A DNA stretch of 64,000 nucleotides from CAIOYC01 sp965277345 (GTDB lineage Bacteria > Pseudomonadota > Alphaproteobacteria > Caulobacterales > Caulobacteraceae), in the NCBI GenBank assembly GCA_965277345.1, contig CBDICI010000004.1, forward strand, positions 868,001 to 932,000, in the 5' to 3' direction. The translations under genes were made by a program, and so were the position numbers. The notes under the pieces are model-generated. The model searched no databases, was not told the origin of the DNA, and saw only the letters and a list, made by a program, of their open reading frames with translations. Positions 41,658-53,135 of the stretch are shown here, in pieces; position 1 is the first letter of the stretch; the number at the start of each line of letters is the position of its first letter.

Positions 41658-42545
41658 ATGCTGACGCTCATCGACACACCACAGGCGACGCTCCACCGGC
41701 TGGGCGAGCAGGCCGCCGATTATCACCGAATGGCGCAGGCCCTGACCTGGCTTTCCGAGCGCTGGCAGGACCGGCCCTCGCTGGAACAGGCGGCGGCGGC
41801 GGTGGGCCTGTCGCCCTTCCACTTCCAGCGCATCTTCACCCGCTGGGCCGGGGTCAGCCCCAAGACCTTCATGGCCGCCATCGCCCACGCTGAGGCCAAG
41901 GGGCGGCTGGACCAGGGCGCCACGGTGCTGGACGCCGCCTATGACGTCGGCCTGTCCGGGCCGTCCCGCCTGCACGACCTGTTCGTGGCGCAGGAGGCCA
42001 TCACGCCGGGCGAAGCGCGCAAACGCGGCGCGGGGCTGGACATCGCTTTCGGCTATGCGCCTTCGCCCTTCGGCAAGGCGCTGGTGGCGCAGACGGCGCG
42101 CGGTCTCTGCGGCCTCGCCTTCACCGCGCCCGGCGAGGAGGAGGCGGCGTTCCAGGACCTGCGCCGCCGCTGGCCCGCCGCCACCTGGACCCGCGACGAC
42201 GCCGGCGCGGCGGCGACCATGGCGGGGATGTTCGGCGAAGGCGGAACCGCGCCGCCCCTCGTGCTGATGGGTCCGCCCTTTCACGTACAGGTGTGGAAGG
42301 CGCTGCTGCGTATTCCCGCGGGGCACACCGCGAGCTACGGTCAGGTGGCGGCCTGGGCCGGCAGGCCGGAAGCGGCGCGGGCTGCCGGCGCCGCCATCGG
42401 CGCCAACCCGATCTCGTTCCTGATCCCCTGCCACCGCGCCATCGCCAAGGACGGCCGCCTCACCGGCTACCACTGGGGCCTGGACCGCAAGGTGGCCATG
42501 CTCGGCCAGGAAGCGGTGCAGCGCTGGGGCGGCGAGGCGGCCTGA
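41658..42545 (+). CDS. Ada-like bifunctional AraC regulator / O6-methylguanine-DNA methyltransferase
   Basis: A 295-residue fusion of an AraC-type helix-turn-helix domain (residues 20-115, LEQAAAAVGLSPFHFQRIFTRWAGVSPK) and an O6-alkylguanine methyltransferase domain with the active-site motif IPCHR (ISFLIPCHRAI). The N-terminal Cys-rich phosphotriester-repair domain of full Ada (with zinc cysteines) is missing, so it cannot sense damage by methyl transfer to Cys38 as E. coli Ada does. The helix-turn-helix may still bind DNA. It repairs O6-methylguanine by transfer to its own Cys in a single-turnover reaction. Separate from the following moeB by 37 bases. Confidence 0.92.
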   Translation: MLTLIDTPQATLHRLGEQAADYHRMAQALTWLSERWQDRPSLEQAAAAVGLSPFHFQRIFTRWAGVSPKTFMAAIAHAEAKGRLDQGATVLDAAYDVGLSGPSRLHDLFVAQEAITPGEARKRGAGLDIAFGYAPSPFGKALVAQTARGLCGLAFTAPGEEEAAFQDLRRRWPAATWTRDDAGAAATMAGMFGEGGTAPPLVLMGPPFHVQVWKALLRIPAGHTASYGQVAAWAGRPEAARAAGAAIGANPISFLIPCHRAIAKDGRLTGYHWGLDRKVAMLGQEAVQRWGGEAA

Positions 42546-42582
42546 GGCTTGACCTCCTGCGTCGGCAAGCTTCCATGGACGG

Positions 42583-43350
42583 ATGACCGAGCCCTTCTCC
42601 CCCGACGATGTGGAGCGCTACGCCCGCCATCTGGTGCTGCGCGAGATCGGTGGGCCGGGACAGCAGAAGCTGAAGGCGGCGCGGGTGCTGGTGGTGGGCG
42701 CGGGGGGGCTCGGCTCTCCGGCGGCGCTCTATCTGGCGGCGGCGGGGGTGGGGGTGATCGGCCTGGTCGATCCCGACACGGTCGCCCTGTCCAACCTGCA
42801 GCGCCAGGTGCTGTTTGACGCCGCCGATGTGGGGGCGCTGAAGGTGGACGCCGGGCGCGATCGCCTGTCCGCGCTCAACCCGGCCATCCAGGTCGAGGGC
42901 CACGCCATCGCGGTAACGGCGGACAATGCCGCCGCCGTGATCGCCGGCTATCATCTGGTGCTGGACGGCACGGACGATTTCGCCACCCGCTTCGCCGTCA
43001 ACGCCGCCTGCGTGACGGCGGGGACCCCGCTGGTGTCGGGCGCCATCGCGCGCTGGACCGGACAGGTGGGAGTGTTTTCCGGGCGTCCCTGCTATCGCTG
43101 CCTCGTTCCCGAAACCCCGCTGGAGGCCGAGACCTGCGCCGCCGTGGGTGTCGTCGGGGCGCTCGGCGGGGTGATCGGGGCGATGATGGCCATGGAAGCG
43201 ATCAAGTGGATCGCCGGCGCGGGCGAGACGCTGGACGGGCGCCTGCTGATCTACGACGCCTTGGCGGCCGAGACCCGGACCGTGCGCGTGGGAGCCGATC
43301 CGAACTGCCCCGTCTGCGGCGGCCTTGGCGGGAGCGTCGGCAGCGCCTAG
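42583..43350 (+). CDS. moeB: MoeB/ThiF-family adenylyltransferase
   Basis: A 255-residue E1-like enzyme that adenylates the C-terminal glycine of a sulfur-carrier protein (MoaD, or ThiS-like), for molybdopterin or thiamine synthesis. ATP loop is VVGAGGLGSPAALYLAAAGVG; D-x-D-x-V-x-x-S-N-L-Q-R-Q marks the substrate-binding region; zinc cysteines occur in two pairs, C-Y-R-C (residue 169) and C-P-V-C (near 245). Length fits the short form without a rhodanese domain. No moa or thi genes are nearby. Start ATG 42583 has only a poor SD; TTGACCTCC upstream may be a promoter or chance. Confidence 0.9.
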   Translation: MTEPFSPDDVERYARHLVLREIGGPGQQKLKAARVLVVGAGGLGSPAALYLAAAGVGVIGLVDPDTVALSNLQRQVLFDAADVGALKVDAGRDRLSALNPAIQVEGHAIAVTADNAAAVIAGYHLVLDGTDDFATRFAVNAACVTAGTPLVSGAIARWTGQVGVFSGRPCYRCLVPETPLEAETCAAVGVVGALGGVIGAMMAMEAIKWIAGAGETLDGRLLIYDALAAETRTVRVGADPNCPVCGGLGGSVGSA

Positions 43351-43377
43351 ATCGATCCCCTCACGCAGGGAGGCTCC

Positions 43378-44328
43378 ATGGCGCTCAAGGTCGCGATTCA
43401 GATGGACCCGGTCCATGCGATCAATCCGGAGACCGACACCTCCTTCCTGATGGCCCTGTCGGCCCAGGCGCGGGGCCACCGGCTGTGGTGGTATCCGCCG
43501 GCGGCGCTCGCCACGGAGGACCGCCGGGTCACCGCGCGGGCCCACAGCCTGGAAGTTCGCGAGGCGCCGCGGGGCGAGCACGCGGTCTCGGGCACGCCGG
43601 AGCGGCTCGACCTGTCGGACGTGGACGTGGTGCTGCTGCGCCAGGATCCGCCCTTCGACATGGCCTACATCACCACCACCCACATCCTGGAGCAGATTCA
43701 CCCCAAGACCCTGGTGGTGAACGACCCCGTCCAGGTGCGCAACGCCCCGGAAAAGCTGTTCGTCACCGAGTTCGAGGGGCTGCAGCCGCCGACCCTTATC
43801 ACCAGCGACGCCGACGCCCTGCACGACTTCCACGGCCGCCACGGCGACATAGTGCTGAAGCCGCTCTATGGCGGCGGCGGCTCGGGCGTGGTGAAGCTGA
43901 AGGCGGACGACCCCAATCTGGACGCCCTGCTGGAGTTGCACGCCGCGATCAGCCGCGAGCCGGTGATCGCCCAGAAGTTCATCCCCGCCGTGTCGAAGGG
44001 TGACAAGCGTATCCTGTTGGTCGACGGCGAGCCGGTCGGCGCCATCAACCGCATCCCGGCGGAGGGACAGGTGCGCTCGAACCTGGCCCGGGGCGGGCGC
44101 GCCGACGCGGTGGACCTCACCGCCCGCGACCGCGACATCTGCGCCACGATCGGTCCGGAACTGAAGGCGCGGGGCCTGATCTTCGTCGGCATCGACGTGA
44201 TCGGCGACTACCTGACCGAGATCAATGTCACCTCCCCCACGGGCGCGCAGCAGCTCAAGCGCTTCTCCGGTATCGACGTGACCCAGCGCCTGTGGGATGT
44301 GGTGGAGGCCAGGCGGGCCGGGGGCTGA
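43378..44328 (+). CDS. gshB: Glutathione synthase
   Basis: A 316-residue ATP-grasp enzyme that joins gamma-glutamylcysteine and glycine to give glutathione. Conserved parts are N-terminal KVAIQMDPVHAINPETDTSF, then R-Q-D-P-P-F-D-M-A-Y-I-T-T-T, N-A-P-E-K-L-F-V-T-E-F, K-P-L-Y-G-G-G-G-S-G-V, and C-terminal EINVTSPTGAQQL. SD GGGAGG lies six bases before the ATG. Following the gene is an AT-rich 123-base region before yifB that looks like a promoter. Confidence 0.96.
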   Translation: MALKVAIQMDPVHAINPETDTSFLMALSAQARGHRLWWYPPAALATEDRRVTARAHSLEVREAPRGEHAVSGTPERLDLSDVDVVLLRQDPPFDMAYITTTHILEQIHPKTLVVNDPVQVRNAPEKLFVTEFEGLQPPTLITSDADALHDFHGRHGDIVLKPLYGGGGSGVVKLKADDPNLDALLELHAAISREPVIAQKFIPAVSKGDKRILLVDGEPVGAINRIPAEGQVRSNLARGGRADAVDLTARDRDICATIGPELKARGLIFVGIDVIGDYLTEINVTSPTGAQQLKRFSGIDVTQRLWDVVEARRAGG

Positions 44329-44396
44329 GCCGGCCTGATTCCGCTTTGTTCCGTTTTGTTAACCATGTCACATAAGTCTTCGTTCCCAATTTGTTC

Positions 44397-44428
44397 TTGA
44401 CGCCGGCCTGAACGGGCGGCAACCTATG
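44397..44428 (+). promoter_or_regulatory. Candidate promoter upstream of yifB/comM
   Basis: TTGACG (44397-44402) is a good -35 match, 50 bases before the ATG. The -10 is unclear: ACCTAT at 44422-44427 with 19-base spacing, or CAACCT with 17. The surrounding 44341-44400 is AT-rich in contrast to the genes. The -35 alone supports the call. Confidence 0.35.
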
Positions 44429-44451
44429 CGTGGGGCAGGGTGGAGGGGACG

Positions 44452-45999
44452 ATGGTCGCGCGGGTGGCGACGGTAGCATTCGAGGGAGTCGAGGCGCGCC
44501 GGGTGGACGTAGAGGTGCAACTGGCCTCCGGCAATGTGATCTTCCTTATCGTCGGCCTCGGCGACAAGGCGGTCGGTGAGAGCCGCGAGCGGGTGCGCGC
44601 CGCCTTCGCCGGGCTCGGCCTGGCGCTTCCGGCGCGGCGCCTGATCGTCAACCTGGCCCCCGCCGACACGCCCAAGGAGGGCAGCCACTACGATCTCCCC
44701 ATCGCCCTCGGCGTCTTGGCGGCCATGGGGGTGATCCCGCCCGATGCGCTGGAGGGCTGGCTGGCCTTCGGCGAGCTTGGGCTGGACGGCCAGATCGCGC
44801 CCACCGCCGGGGCCCTGCCCGCCGCCGTGGCCGCCTCCGCCATGGGGCTCGGCCTCATCTGTCCCGAGGCGGGGGGGGCCGAGGCCGCCTGGGCCGGCGA
44901 TGCGCGCATCCTGGCGGCACGGTCGCTGATCGCCGTGATCAACCATTTCCGCGGCGTGCAGGTGCTGGGCGCGCCGAGGCCCGGACCCATGCTCGATCCC
45001 CCGCCGGGCCTCGATCTGCGCGACGTCAAGGGTCAGGAACAGGGCAAGCGGGCGCTGGAGCTGGCCGCCGCCGGCGGTCACAATCTGCTGTTCATCGGGC
45101 CGCCGGGCTCGGGCAAGTCGATGCTGGCGCAGCGTCTGCCCGGCCTGTTGCCGCCGCTGTCCGCCGGGGAGCTCCTGGAAACCTCCATGGTCCACTCCGT
45201 CGCCGGGCTGATCGCCAAGGGCGCGCTGACCCGTGCACGGCCGTTCCGCGCCCCGCACCATTCCGCGTCGATGGCCGCGCTGGCGGGCGGCGGGCTCAAG
45301 GCCAAGCCGGGCGAGGTGTCGCTGGCTCACAACGGCGTGCTGTTCCTGGACGAACTGCCGGAGTTTCCTCCGCAGGCGCTGGACGCGCTGCGCCAGCCGC
45401 TGGAGACCGGCGAGGTGATCGTTGCCCGCGCCAACGCCCACGTGCGCTATCCGGCGCGGGTGCAGCTCGTGGCCGCGGCCAATCCCTGCCGCTGCGGCCA
45501 CGGCGGGGCCGGGCGGGGCTGGTGCGGCAAGGCGCCCAAGTGCCAGCGCGACTATATGGGCCGCATCTCCGGCCCGCTGATGGACCGAATCGACCTGCAG
45601 GTGGAGATGCCGCCGGTCACCGCCGCCGACCTCGCCCTGCCCCGGCCCGCGGAAGGCACCGCCGAGGTCGCCGCCCGGGTGGCGCAGGCGCGGGCCCTGC
45701 AGCTCGACCGCGCCGGGGCGGGCGGCGAGCCGCTGAACGCCCGACTGGAAGGCGGCGCGCTAGAGCGGATCGCCGCGCCGGACGAGGCGGGCCGGGCGCT
45801 GCTGGTCAGGGCGGCGGAGGGCGGCGCCCTTTCCGCCCGGGGCTGGACCCGCACGCTGCGCCTCGCCCGGACCATCGCCGATCTGGAGGGCGCCGCCGCC
45901 GTTCGGCGCGTCCATATCGCCGAGGCGCTGATCTACCGTCGCACCCCGGGGCCGAGCCTCGCCGCCAGCCCCGCGGGGGGTGCGGTCACCGCGTATTAA
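44452..45999 (+). CDS. comM: YifB/ComM family Mg-chelatase-like AAA+ ATPase
   Basis: A 515-residue protein. N-terminal ChlI-like domain (MVARVATVAFEGVEARRVDVEV), then the AAA core with Walker A GPPGSGKSMLAQR, Walker B VLFLDELPEFPP and sensor residues. A cysteine-rich zinc stretch (N-P-C-R-C-G-H-G, ending W-C-G-K-A-P-K-C) follows, characteristic of YifB. C-terminal Mg_chelatase_C has W-T-R-T-L-R-L-A-R-T-I. ComM is a branch-migration helicase in natural transformation; in other bacteria it may help recombination repair. ATG 44452 is preceded by GGAGGGG; GTG 44440 is not needed. Confidence 0.94.
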   Translation: MVARVATVAFEGVEARRVDVEVQLASGNVIFLIVGLGDKAVGESRERVRAAFAGLGLALPARRLIVNLAPADTPKEGSHYDLPIALGVLAAMGVIPPDALEGWLAFGELGLDGQIAPTAGALPAAVAASAMGLGLICPEAGGAEAAWAGDARILAARSLIAVINHFRGVQVLGAPRPGPMLDPPPGLDLRDVKGQEQGKRALELAAAGGHNLLFIGPPGSGKSMLAQRLPGLLPPLSAGELLETSMVHSVAGLIAKGALTRARPFRAPHHSASMAALAGGGLKAKPGEVSLAHNGVLFLDELPEFPPQALDALRQPLETGEVIVARANAHVRYPARVQLVAAANPCRCGHGGAGRGWCGKAPKCQRDYMGRISGPLMDRIDLQVEMPPVTAADLALPRPAEGTAEVAARVAQARALQLDRAGAGGEPLNARLEGGALERIAAPDEAGRALLVRAAEGGALSARGWTRTLRLARTIADLEGAAAVRRVHIAEALIYRRTPGPSLAASPAGGAVTAY

Positions 46000-46022
46000 G
46001 CCCGCCACCCTAGACTGGCGCC

Positions 46023-47558
46023 ATGACCGACCGTGCCGATCGCAGCCGACGCCTCCACGCCCGCGAGCGCCTGCTGGCCACCCTCAGCCATGAGATCCGC
46101 ACCCCGCTGAACGGCGTGCTCGGCATGGCCGGCCTGCTGGCGGAAACCAAGCTGGACGCGACGCAGGCCGCCTATCTGAAGGCGCTGCGCGACTGCGGCG
46201 AGCACCTGCTGGCGCTGGCCAACGACGTGCTCGACTACGCGAAGCTGGATGCCCAGCCGGTGAAGCTGGAGCCCACGGTCACGGATGTGGAGGCGCTCCT
46301 CCAGGGGGTGTGCGAATTGCTCTCGCCCCGCGCCCACGCCGGGGGGATCGAGATCGCCTGGGCCACGCGCGGCCCCATCCCGCGCCTCCTCGCCGACGAC
46401 GGCCGGCTGCGCCAAATCCTGTTCAACCTGGCCGGCAACGCGGTGAAGTTGACCCGGCGGGGCGGGGTGCTGCTCATCGCGGAGATCGTCCCGGGCCCGG
46501 GCCGCGGCGTGCGGCTGCGGCTGGAGGTCGCCGATAGCGGCCCGGGCCTGCCCCCCGATCTCCAGGCGTCGATCTTCGACGAGTTCGTCCAGACCGAGGT
46601 GGGCGCGGCGGCGGGCGGGGCGGGGCTCGGCCTCGCCATCGTGCGCCGGCTGGCCGACGCCTTCGTGGGCCAGGTCGGCGTGGAGAGCGTGGAGGGCGAG
46701 GGGGCCAGGTTCTGGTTCGAGGCCGGGTTCGATCCGGCGCCCGTGCCTCCCTCGGGAACGGCGTCCCTGGCCGGGGTCATCGTGGGGGTGGCGTCGCCCT
46801 CCGCCATCGTGCGCACGGCGGCGGCGGCGCAGGTGGAGGCGTCGGGCGGCACGGCGCGCCTGGCGGAGCGGGCGGCGGACCTCGGCCCGGACGTCCAGGT
46901 GATCCTGATCGATCCCCCCAACCCGGCCGCGCCCGACCGGGCCGTGCGCGCCCTGGACGTCCCCGCGCTCATCCTTCTGGCGCCGGAAGAGCGGCGGCAA
47001 ATCCCGGCCGCCCGCGCCGCCGGCTATGCCGGCTATCTGATCAAACCCCTGCGGCGCAGCTCCCTCGCCGCCCGGATCACCGAAGCCCTGGCGCCGGTAA
47101 CGGTCGCGCCGCCGGCCCCCGCGCCGGACGACGAACGCGCCGCCGCCCCCGCCCCGATCCGCGCCCGCGTGCTGCTGGCGGAGGACAATCCGGTCAACGC
47201 CCTTTTGGCGCGTACGCTGTTGACCCACGCCGGCTGCACCGTCGATCGCGCCGCCACGGGGGAGGAGGCGGTCGCCGCGGCCATGGGAACCCCCTATGAC
47301 CTGATCTTCATGGACCTGCGTATGCCCGGCGTCGACGGGCTCAGCGCGGCCCGACGCCTGCGGGCCGGCGGCGTCGCCACGCCCGTGGTGGCGCTGACCG
47401 CCAACACCTTCAACGAGGACCGCCGCGCCTGTCTGGATGCGGGGATGAACGACTTCCTGACCAAGCCGCTGGACCCCGCCGCGCTGCGGGCCATCCTCGC
47501 CCGGTGGGTGGGACCGGCGGCGCCGCGCGCGACCGAGGCGCCGATCCGCGCCGCCTGA
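46023..47558 (+). CDS. Soluble hybrid histidine kinase with two receiver-like domains
   Basis: A 511-residue kinase with no membrane helix and no recognisable sensor domain. HisKA starts within the first 20 residues (His23 in LATLSHEIRTPLNG), HATPase with N-box NLAGNAVKL, G1 ADSGPGLP and G2 GAGLGLAIVRRLA. A first receiver-like region, around residues 245-360, has lost the acidic pair but keeps Asp in VILIDPP and Lys in YLIKPLR. A proper receiver (residues 380-500) has LLAEDNPVN, phospho-Asp in LIFMDLRMPG and Lys in FLTKPLD. No Hpt is fused, so a separate phosphotransferase is expected. The lack of a sensor suggests it is controlled by protein partners, as are several Caulobacter cell-cycle kinases; this is a guess. 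Confidence 0.9.
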   Translation: MTDRADRSRRLHARERLLATLSHEIRTPLNGVLGMAGLLAETKLDATQAAYLKALRDCGEHLLALANDVLDYAKLDAQPVKLEPTVTDVEALLQGVCELLSPRAHAGGIEIAWATRGPIPRLLADDGRLRQILFNLAGNAVKLTRRGGVLLIAEIVPGPGRGVRLRLEVADSGPGLPPDLQASIFDEFVQTEVGAAAGGAGLGLAIVRRLADAFVGQVGVESVEGEGARFWFEAGFDPAPVPPSGTASLAGVIVGVASPSAIVRTAAAAQVEASGGTARLAERAADLGPDVQVILIDPPNPAAPDRAVRALDVPALILLAPEERRQIPAARAAGYAGYLIKPLRRSSLAARITEALAPVTVAPPAPAPDDERAAAPAPIRARVLLAEDNPVNALLARTLLTHAGCTVDRAATGEEAVAAAMGTPYDLIFMDLRMPGVDGLSAARRLRAGGVATPVVALTANTFNEDRRACLDAGMNDFLTKPLDPAALRAILARWVGPAAPRATEAPIRAA

Positions 47559-49004
47559 ACGCCCCGCGCCTTGACCTCGGCGGCGAAGCAGGCACGGTCG
47601 GACCATGAGTGAAGACACGCCCGCCCCGTCCCTCGAGTCCGCCGCCGCCAGGCCCCGCCGCCGGACCACCATGGAGGTGATCCGGGCGCTGGGTCAGCCC
47701 AAGGTGGCCTGCATGGCGGCCCTCGGCTTCTCGTCCGGCCTGCCCTTCCTGTTGATCGGCAACACGCTCGGCTACTGGTTGCGCGAGGGCGGCGTGGCGC
47801 TGGCCGCCATCGGCTTCCTGTCCTGGGCCGGCATGGCCTATTCGTTCAAGTTCATCTGGGGCGCGGTGGTGGACCGTGCACCGCCGCCCTTGCTCGGCCG
47901 ACTGGGTCGGCGGCGGGGGTGGATGATCTGGACGCAGGCCGGAGTCGCGGTCGGCCTCATCGGCATGGCGATCTTCGGCCCCCACGGGCATGGACTCGGC
48001 AGCCTGGGCTGGCTGGCGGCCCTGTCCGTCGTCACCGGGATCTCGGCGGCGAGCCAGGACGTGGTGATCGACGCGTGGCGGATCGAGATCGCCGCGGACT
48101 CCGCCGAACTCGGCCTGCTGACCAGCGCCTACAGCCTGGCGTTCCGCATCGCCATCATCATGACCGACGCGGTGATCCTGTGGCTGGCCACCGGCATCGG
48201 CTGGGACTGGAGCTACGCGCTGTACGGGCTTCTCATCGGGGTCGGCGTGCTGGGCGCCCTGTTCGCCCGGGAGCCGGTCCGCGCCGACGCGGCCATCGCC
48301 GCCAAGGCCGGCGCCGCGCCCGCCCTGAGCGGCAGGGGCGTCTACGACGTGGTGCTCGAACCGTTCGTGGCCTTCTTCCGCTCGCACGGCTGGACGGCGC
48401 TGCTCATGCTGACGGTGATCACCCTTTATCATCTGTGCGACTATCTGCGCGGTCCGATCGTCAATCCCTATTATGTGGACCTGCATATCCCCAAGCCGGA
48501 GGTGGCGGCGGTGAGAGCCTCCGTCGGTCTGTTCGGCAGCCTGGCGGGCACCATTGTCGGGGGCCTGCTGACCTTGCGGATCGGCGTGCCGAGGACGCTC
48601 ATCCTCGGCGGCGTCCTGCAGCCCCTGGCGGTGGCGGCGTTCGCGCTGCTGACCTATGTGGGCCACTCGCCGGTCATGTTCGCCAGCATCATGGGCTTCG
48701 ACGGCTTCTGCATGAGCCTCGCCGGGATCGCGTTGATCAGCTACATGTCGACCCTCACCTCGCTCGGCTACACGGCCACGCAGTATGCGCTGCTGACCTC
48801 GGCCCTGGCCTGGACCGGCAAGTTCCTGAAGGGCTTCTCCGGCGCCTGGGTGCAGGGGCTGGTGACGCCGGCGCGGGATCTGACCCACGCCTACGCGCTG
48901 TTCCACCTTTATGCCGCGGCGACCGCGGTTCCCGCCTTCGTTCTGGTGCTGGCCCTGGTCGGGGTCGAGTATCGCAAGCGGCAAGCCAAGGCTGTGGCGG
49001 GGAA

Positions 49005-51326
<2,322 letters not shown>

Positions 51327-51396
51327 GGCTGGGGTTCTAGCCCCTTGGAACGGCCGAGGTCACCCTCGAACATGTGAAAGGCGGCCTTGGTGGCGA

Positions 51397-51425
51397 TTGA
51401 CCGCGAAGCCGTATCGGCCTATCCG
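51397..51425 (+). promoter_or_regulatory. Candidate sigma-70-type promoter of the ZTP riboswitch/purH
   Basis: TTGACC (51397-51402), a 17-base spacer, and TATCCG (51420-51425). Transcription would start near base 51432, which is exactly the 5' end of helix P1 of the riboswitch. This agreement is the main support. Confidence 0.6.
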
Positions 51426-51427
51426 AC

Positions 51428-51515
51428 CCGCGCCGCGTGACTGGCGCTGAAGGTGGGTTTCCACCGGGGAGCGCGGCCCTTCTGATTCGAGGACCTGTCG
51501 CGCGCCTGGGCGATC
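51428..51515 (+). ncRNA. ZTP (pfl) riboswitch controlling purH
   Basis: The leader of purH contains the conserved pfl-motif parts in order. P1 is GCCGCG (51432-51437) with CGCGGC (51472-51477). Inside is TGACTGGCG (51438-51446). The small hairpin is GGTGG (51452-51456) with CCACC (51461-51465), then GGGGAGCG (51466-51473). After a linker comes the second conserved strand GCGCCTGGGCG (51502-51512), whose GCGCC can pair with GGCGC (51443-51447) as a pseudoknot. ZTP riboswitches sense the folate-stress alarmone ZTP/ZMP and turn on purine and folate genes. The sequence right after it, CTCC (51515-51518), can pair with the purH SD GGAG (51529-51532), so control of translation is likely; no intrinsic terminator is present. 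PurH uses ZMP (AICAR) as substrate, which fits. Confidence 0.9.
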
Positions 51516-51539
51516 TCCCTACGCATAAGGAGTCGTCCC

Positions 51540-53135
51540 ATGCCCGCCGCCCCGGATTTTCCGCCCGCCCCCGACGCCCATCCGATCCGGCGGGCGCTGA
51601 TATCGGTCTCCGACAAGACCGGCCTGATCGAGACCGCCGGGGCCTTGCACGATCTGGGGGTCGAACTGGTCTCCACCGGCGGCACGCGCGCCGCCATCGC
51701 CGCCGCCGGGTTGCCGGTGAAGGACGTGTCGGACTTGACCGGCTTTCCGGAGATGATGGACGGGCGGGTCAAGACCCTGCACCCGGCGGTGCACGGCGGC
51801 CTGCTGGGTGTGCGCGCCGCGCCGTCGCACAAGGCGGCGATGGAGGCGCACGGCATCGGCGGGATCGATCTGCTCTACGTCTCGCTCTACCCCTTCGAGG
51901 CGACCGTGGCTTCCGGCGCGGATTTCGACACCTGTATCGAGAACATCGACATCGGCGGCCCGGCCATGATCCGCTCCGCCGCCAAGAACCACGCCTATGT
52001 CTGCGTCTGTACCGACGCCGAGGCGGTAGCCGAGGCGATCGAGGCGCTGAAGGTGAACGGGACCACGCCGCTGTCGCTGCGCAAGCTCTTGGCCGCCCGC
52101 GCCTTCGCCCGCACCGCCGCCTATGACGCCGCCATCGCCGGCTGGTTCGGAGCCGAATTGCAGGATTGGTTCCCGCCGCGCCTGTCCATCGCCGGCCGGC
52201 GCCTCCAGCGGATGCGCTATGGCGAGAACCCGCACCAGCACGCGGCCTTCTACGCGGGCGGCGTGGAGGCGCGACCCGGCGTAACCACCGCCCGCGTGAT
52301 CCAGGGCAAGGCGCTCAGCTACAACAACGTGGCCGACACCGACGCGGCGTTTGAAATGGTGGCCGAGTTCGATCCCGTGGGCGAAGCGGCCGTGGCCATC
52401 ATCAAGCACGCCAATCCCTGCGGCGTGGCCACGGCCGGGGCTTGCGCGGACGCCTATCGCCGCGCGCTAGCCTGCGACCCCACCTCGGCCTTCGGCGGCA
52501 TCGTCGCCCTGAACCGCCCGCTGGACCCGGAAACGGCCGAGGAAATCCTCAAGGTGTTCACCGAGGTGGTGATTGCGCCCGAGGCCGACGCCGAGGCGAT
52601 CGGACTGTTCGAGGCGAAGAAGAATGTGCGCCTGCTGCTCACCGGCGCCTTGCCCGACCCGCGCCAGCCCGGCGCCACCTTCCGCTCCGTGGCCGGCGGC
52701 TATCTGATGCAGACCCGCGACACCGCCCATATCACCCGCGCGGAGCTGAAGATCGTCACCGAGCGCCAGCCGACCGATCGGGAGGTGGCGGACATGCTGT
52801 TCGCCTTCACCATCGCCAAGCACGTGAAATCCAACGCCATCGTCTTCGCGCGGGACAGCCAGACGCTCGGCATCGGCGCGGGCCAGATGAACCGCAAGGA
52901 TAGCGCCCGTATCGCCGCGCTCCGCGCCGCCGATTTCGGCCTGGAGCTAAAGGGGTCGGCCTGTGCGTCCGAGGCCTTCTTCCCGTTCGCCGACGGCCTG
53001 ATCCAGGCGGCGGAGGCGGGGGCCACCGCGGTGATCCAGCCGGGCGGCTCGATCCGGGACCATGAGGTGATCGACGCCGCCAATGCGCGCGGCCTCGCCA
53101 TGGTCTTCACCGGCGTCCGGGTTTTCAGGCATTAG
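51540..53135 (+). CDS. purH: Bifunctional AICAR formyltransferase / IMP cyclohydrolase
   Basis: A 531-residue enzyme that does the last two steps of IMP synthesis. The N-terminal IMP cyclohydrolase domain (RALISVSDKTGLIETAGALHDLGVELVSTGGT; HPAVHGGLLG) and the C-terminal AICAR transformylase domain (Y-N-N-V-A-D-T-D-A; K-H-A-N-P-C-G-V-A; L-I-Q-A-A-E-A-G-A-T-A-V-I-Q-P-G-G-S) are both intact; the catalytic Lys/His of KHANPCG are present. SD AAGGAG (51527-51532) is strong and lies in a possible riboswitch-controlled helix. Its stop overlaps the convergent glnD stop. Confidence 0.97.
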   Translation: MPAAPDFPPAPDAHPIRRALISVSDKTGLIETAGALHDLGVELVSTGGTRAAIAAAGLPVKDVSDLTGFPEMMDGRVKTLHPAVHGGLLGVRAAPSHKAAMEAHGIGGIDLLYVSLYPFEATVASGADFDTCIENIDIGGPAMIRSAAKNHAYVCVCTDAEAVAEAIEALKVNGTTPLSLRKLLAARAFARTAAYDAAIAGWFGAELQDWFPPRLSIAGRRLQRMRYGENPHQHAAFYAGGVEARPGVTTARVIQGKALSYNNVADTDAAFEMVAEFDPVGEAAVAIIKHANPCGVATAGACADAYRRALACDPTSAFGGIVALNRPLDPETAEEILKVFTEVVIAPEADAEAIGLFEAKKNVRLLLTGALPDPRQPGATFRSVAGGYLMQTRDTAHITRAELKIVTERQPTDREVADMLFAFTIAKHVKSNAIVFARDSQTLGIGAGQMNRKDSARIAALRAADFGLELKGSACASEAFFPFADGLIQAAEAGATAVIQPGGSIRDHEVIDAANARGLAMVFTGVRVFRH

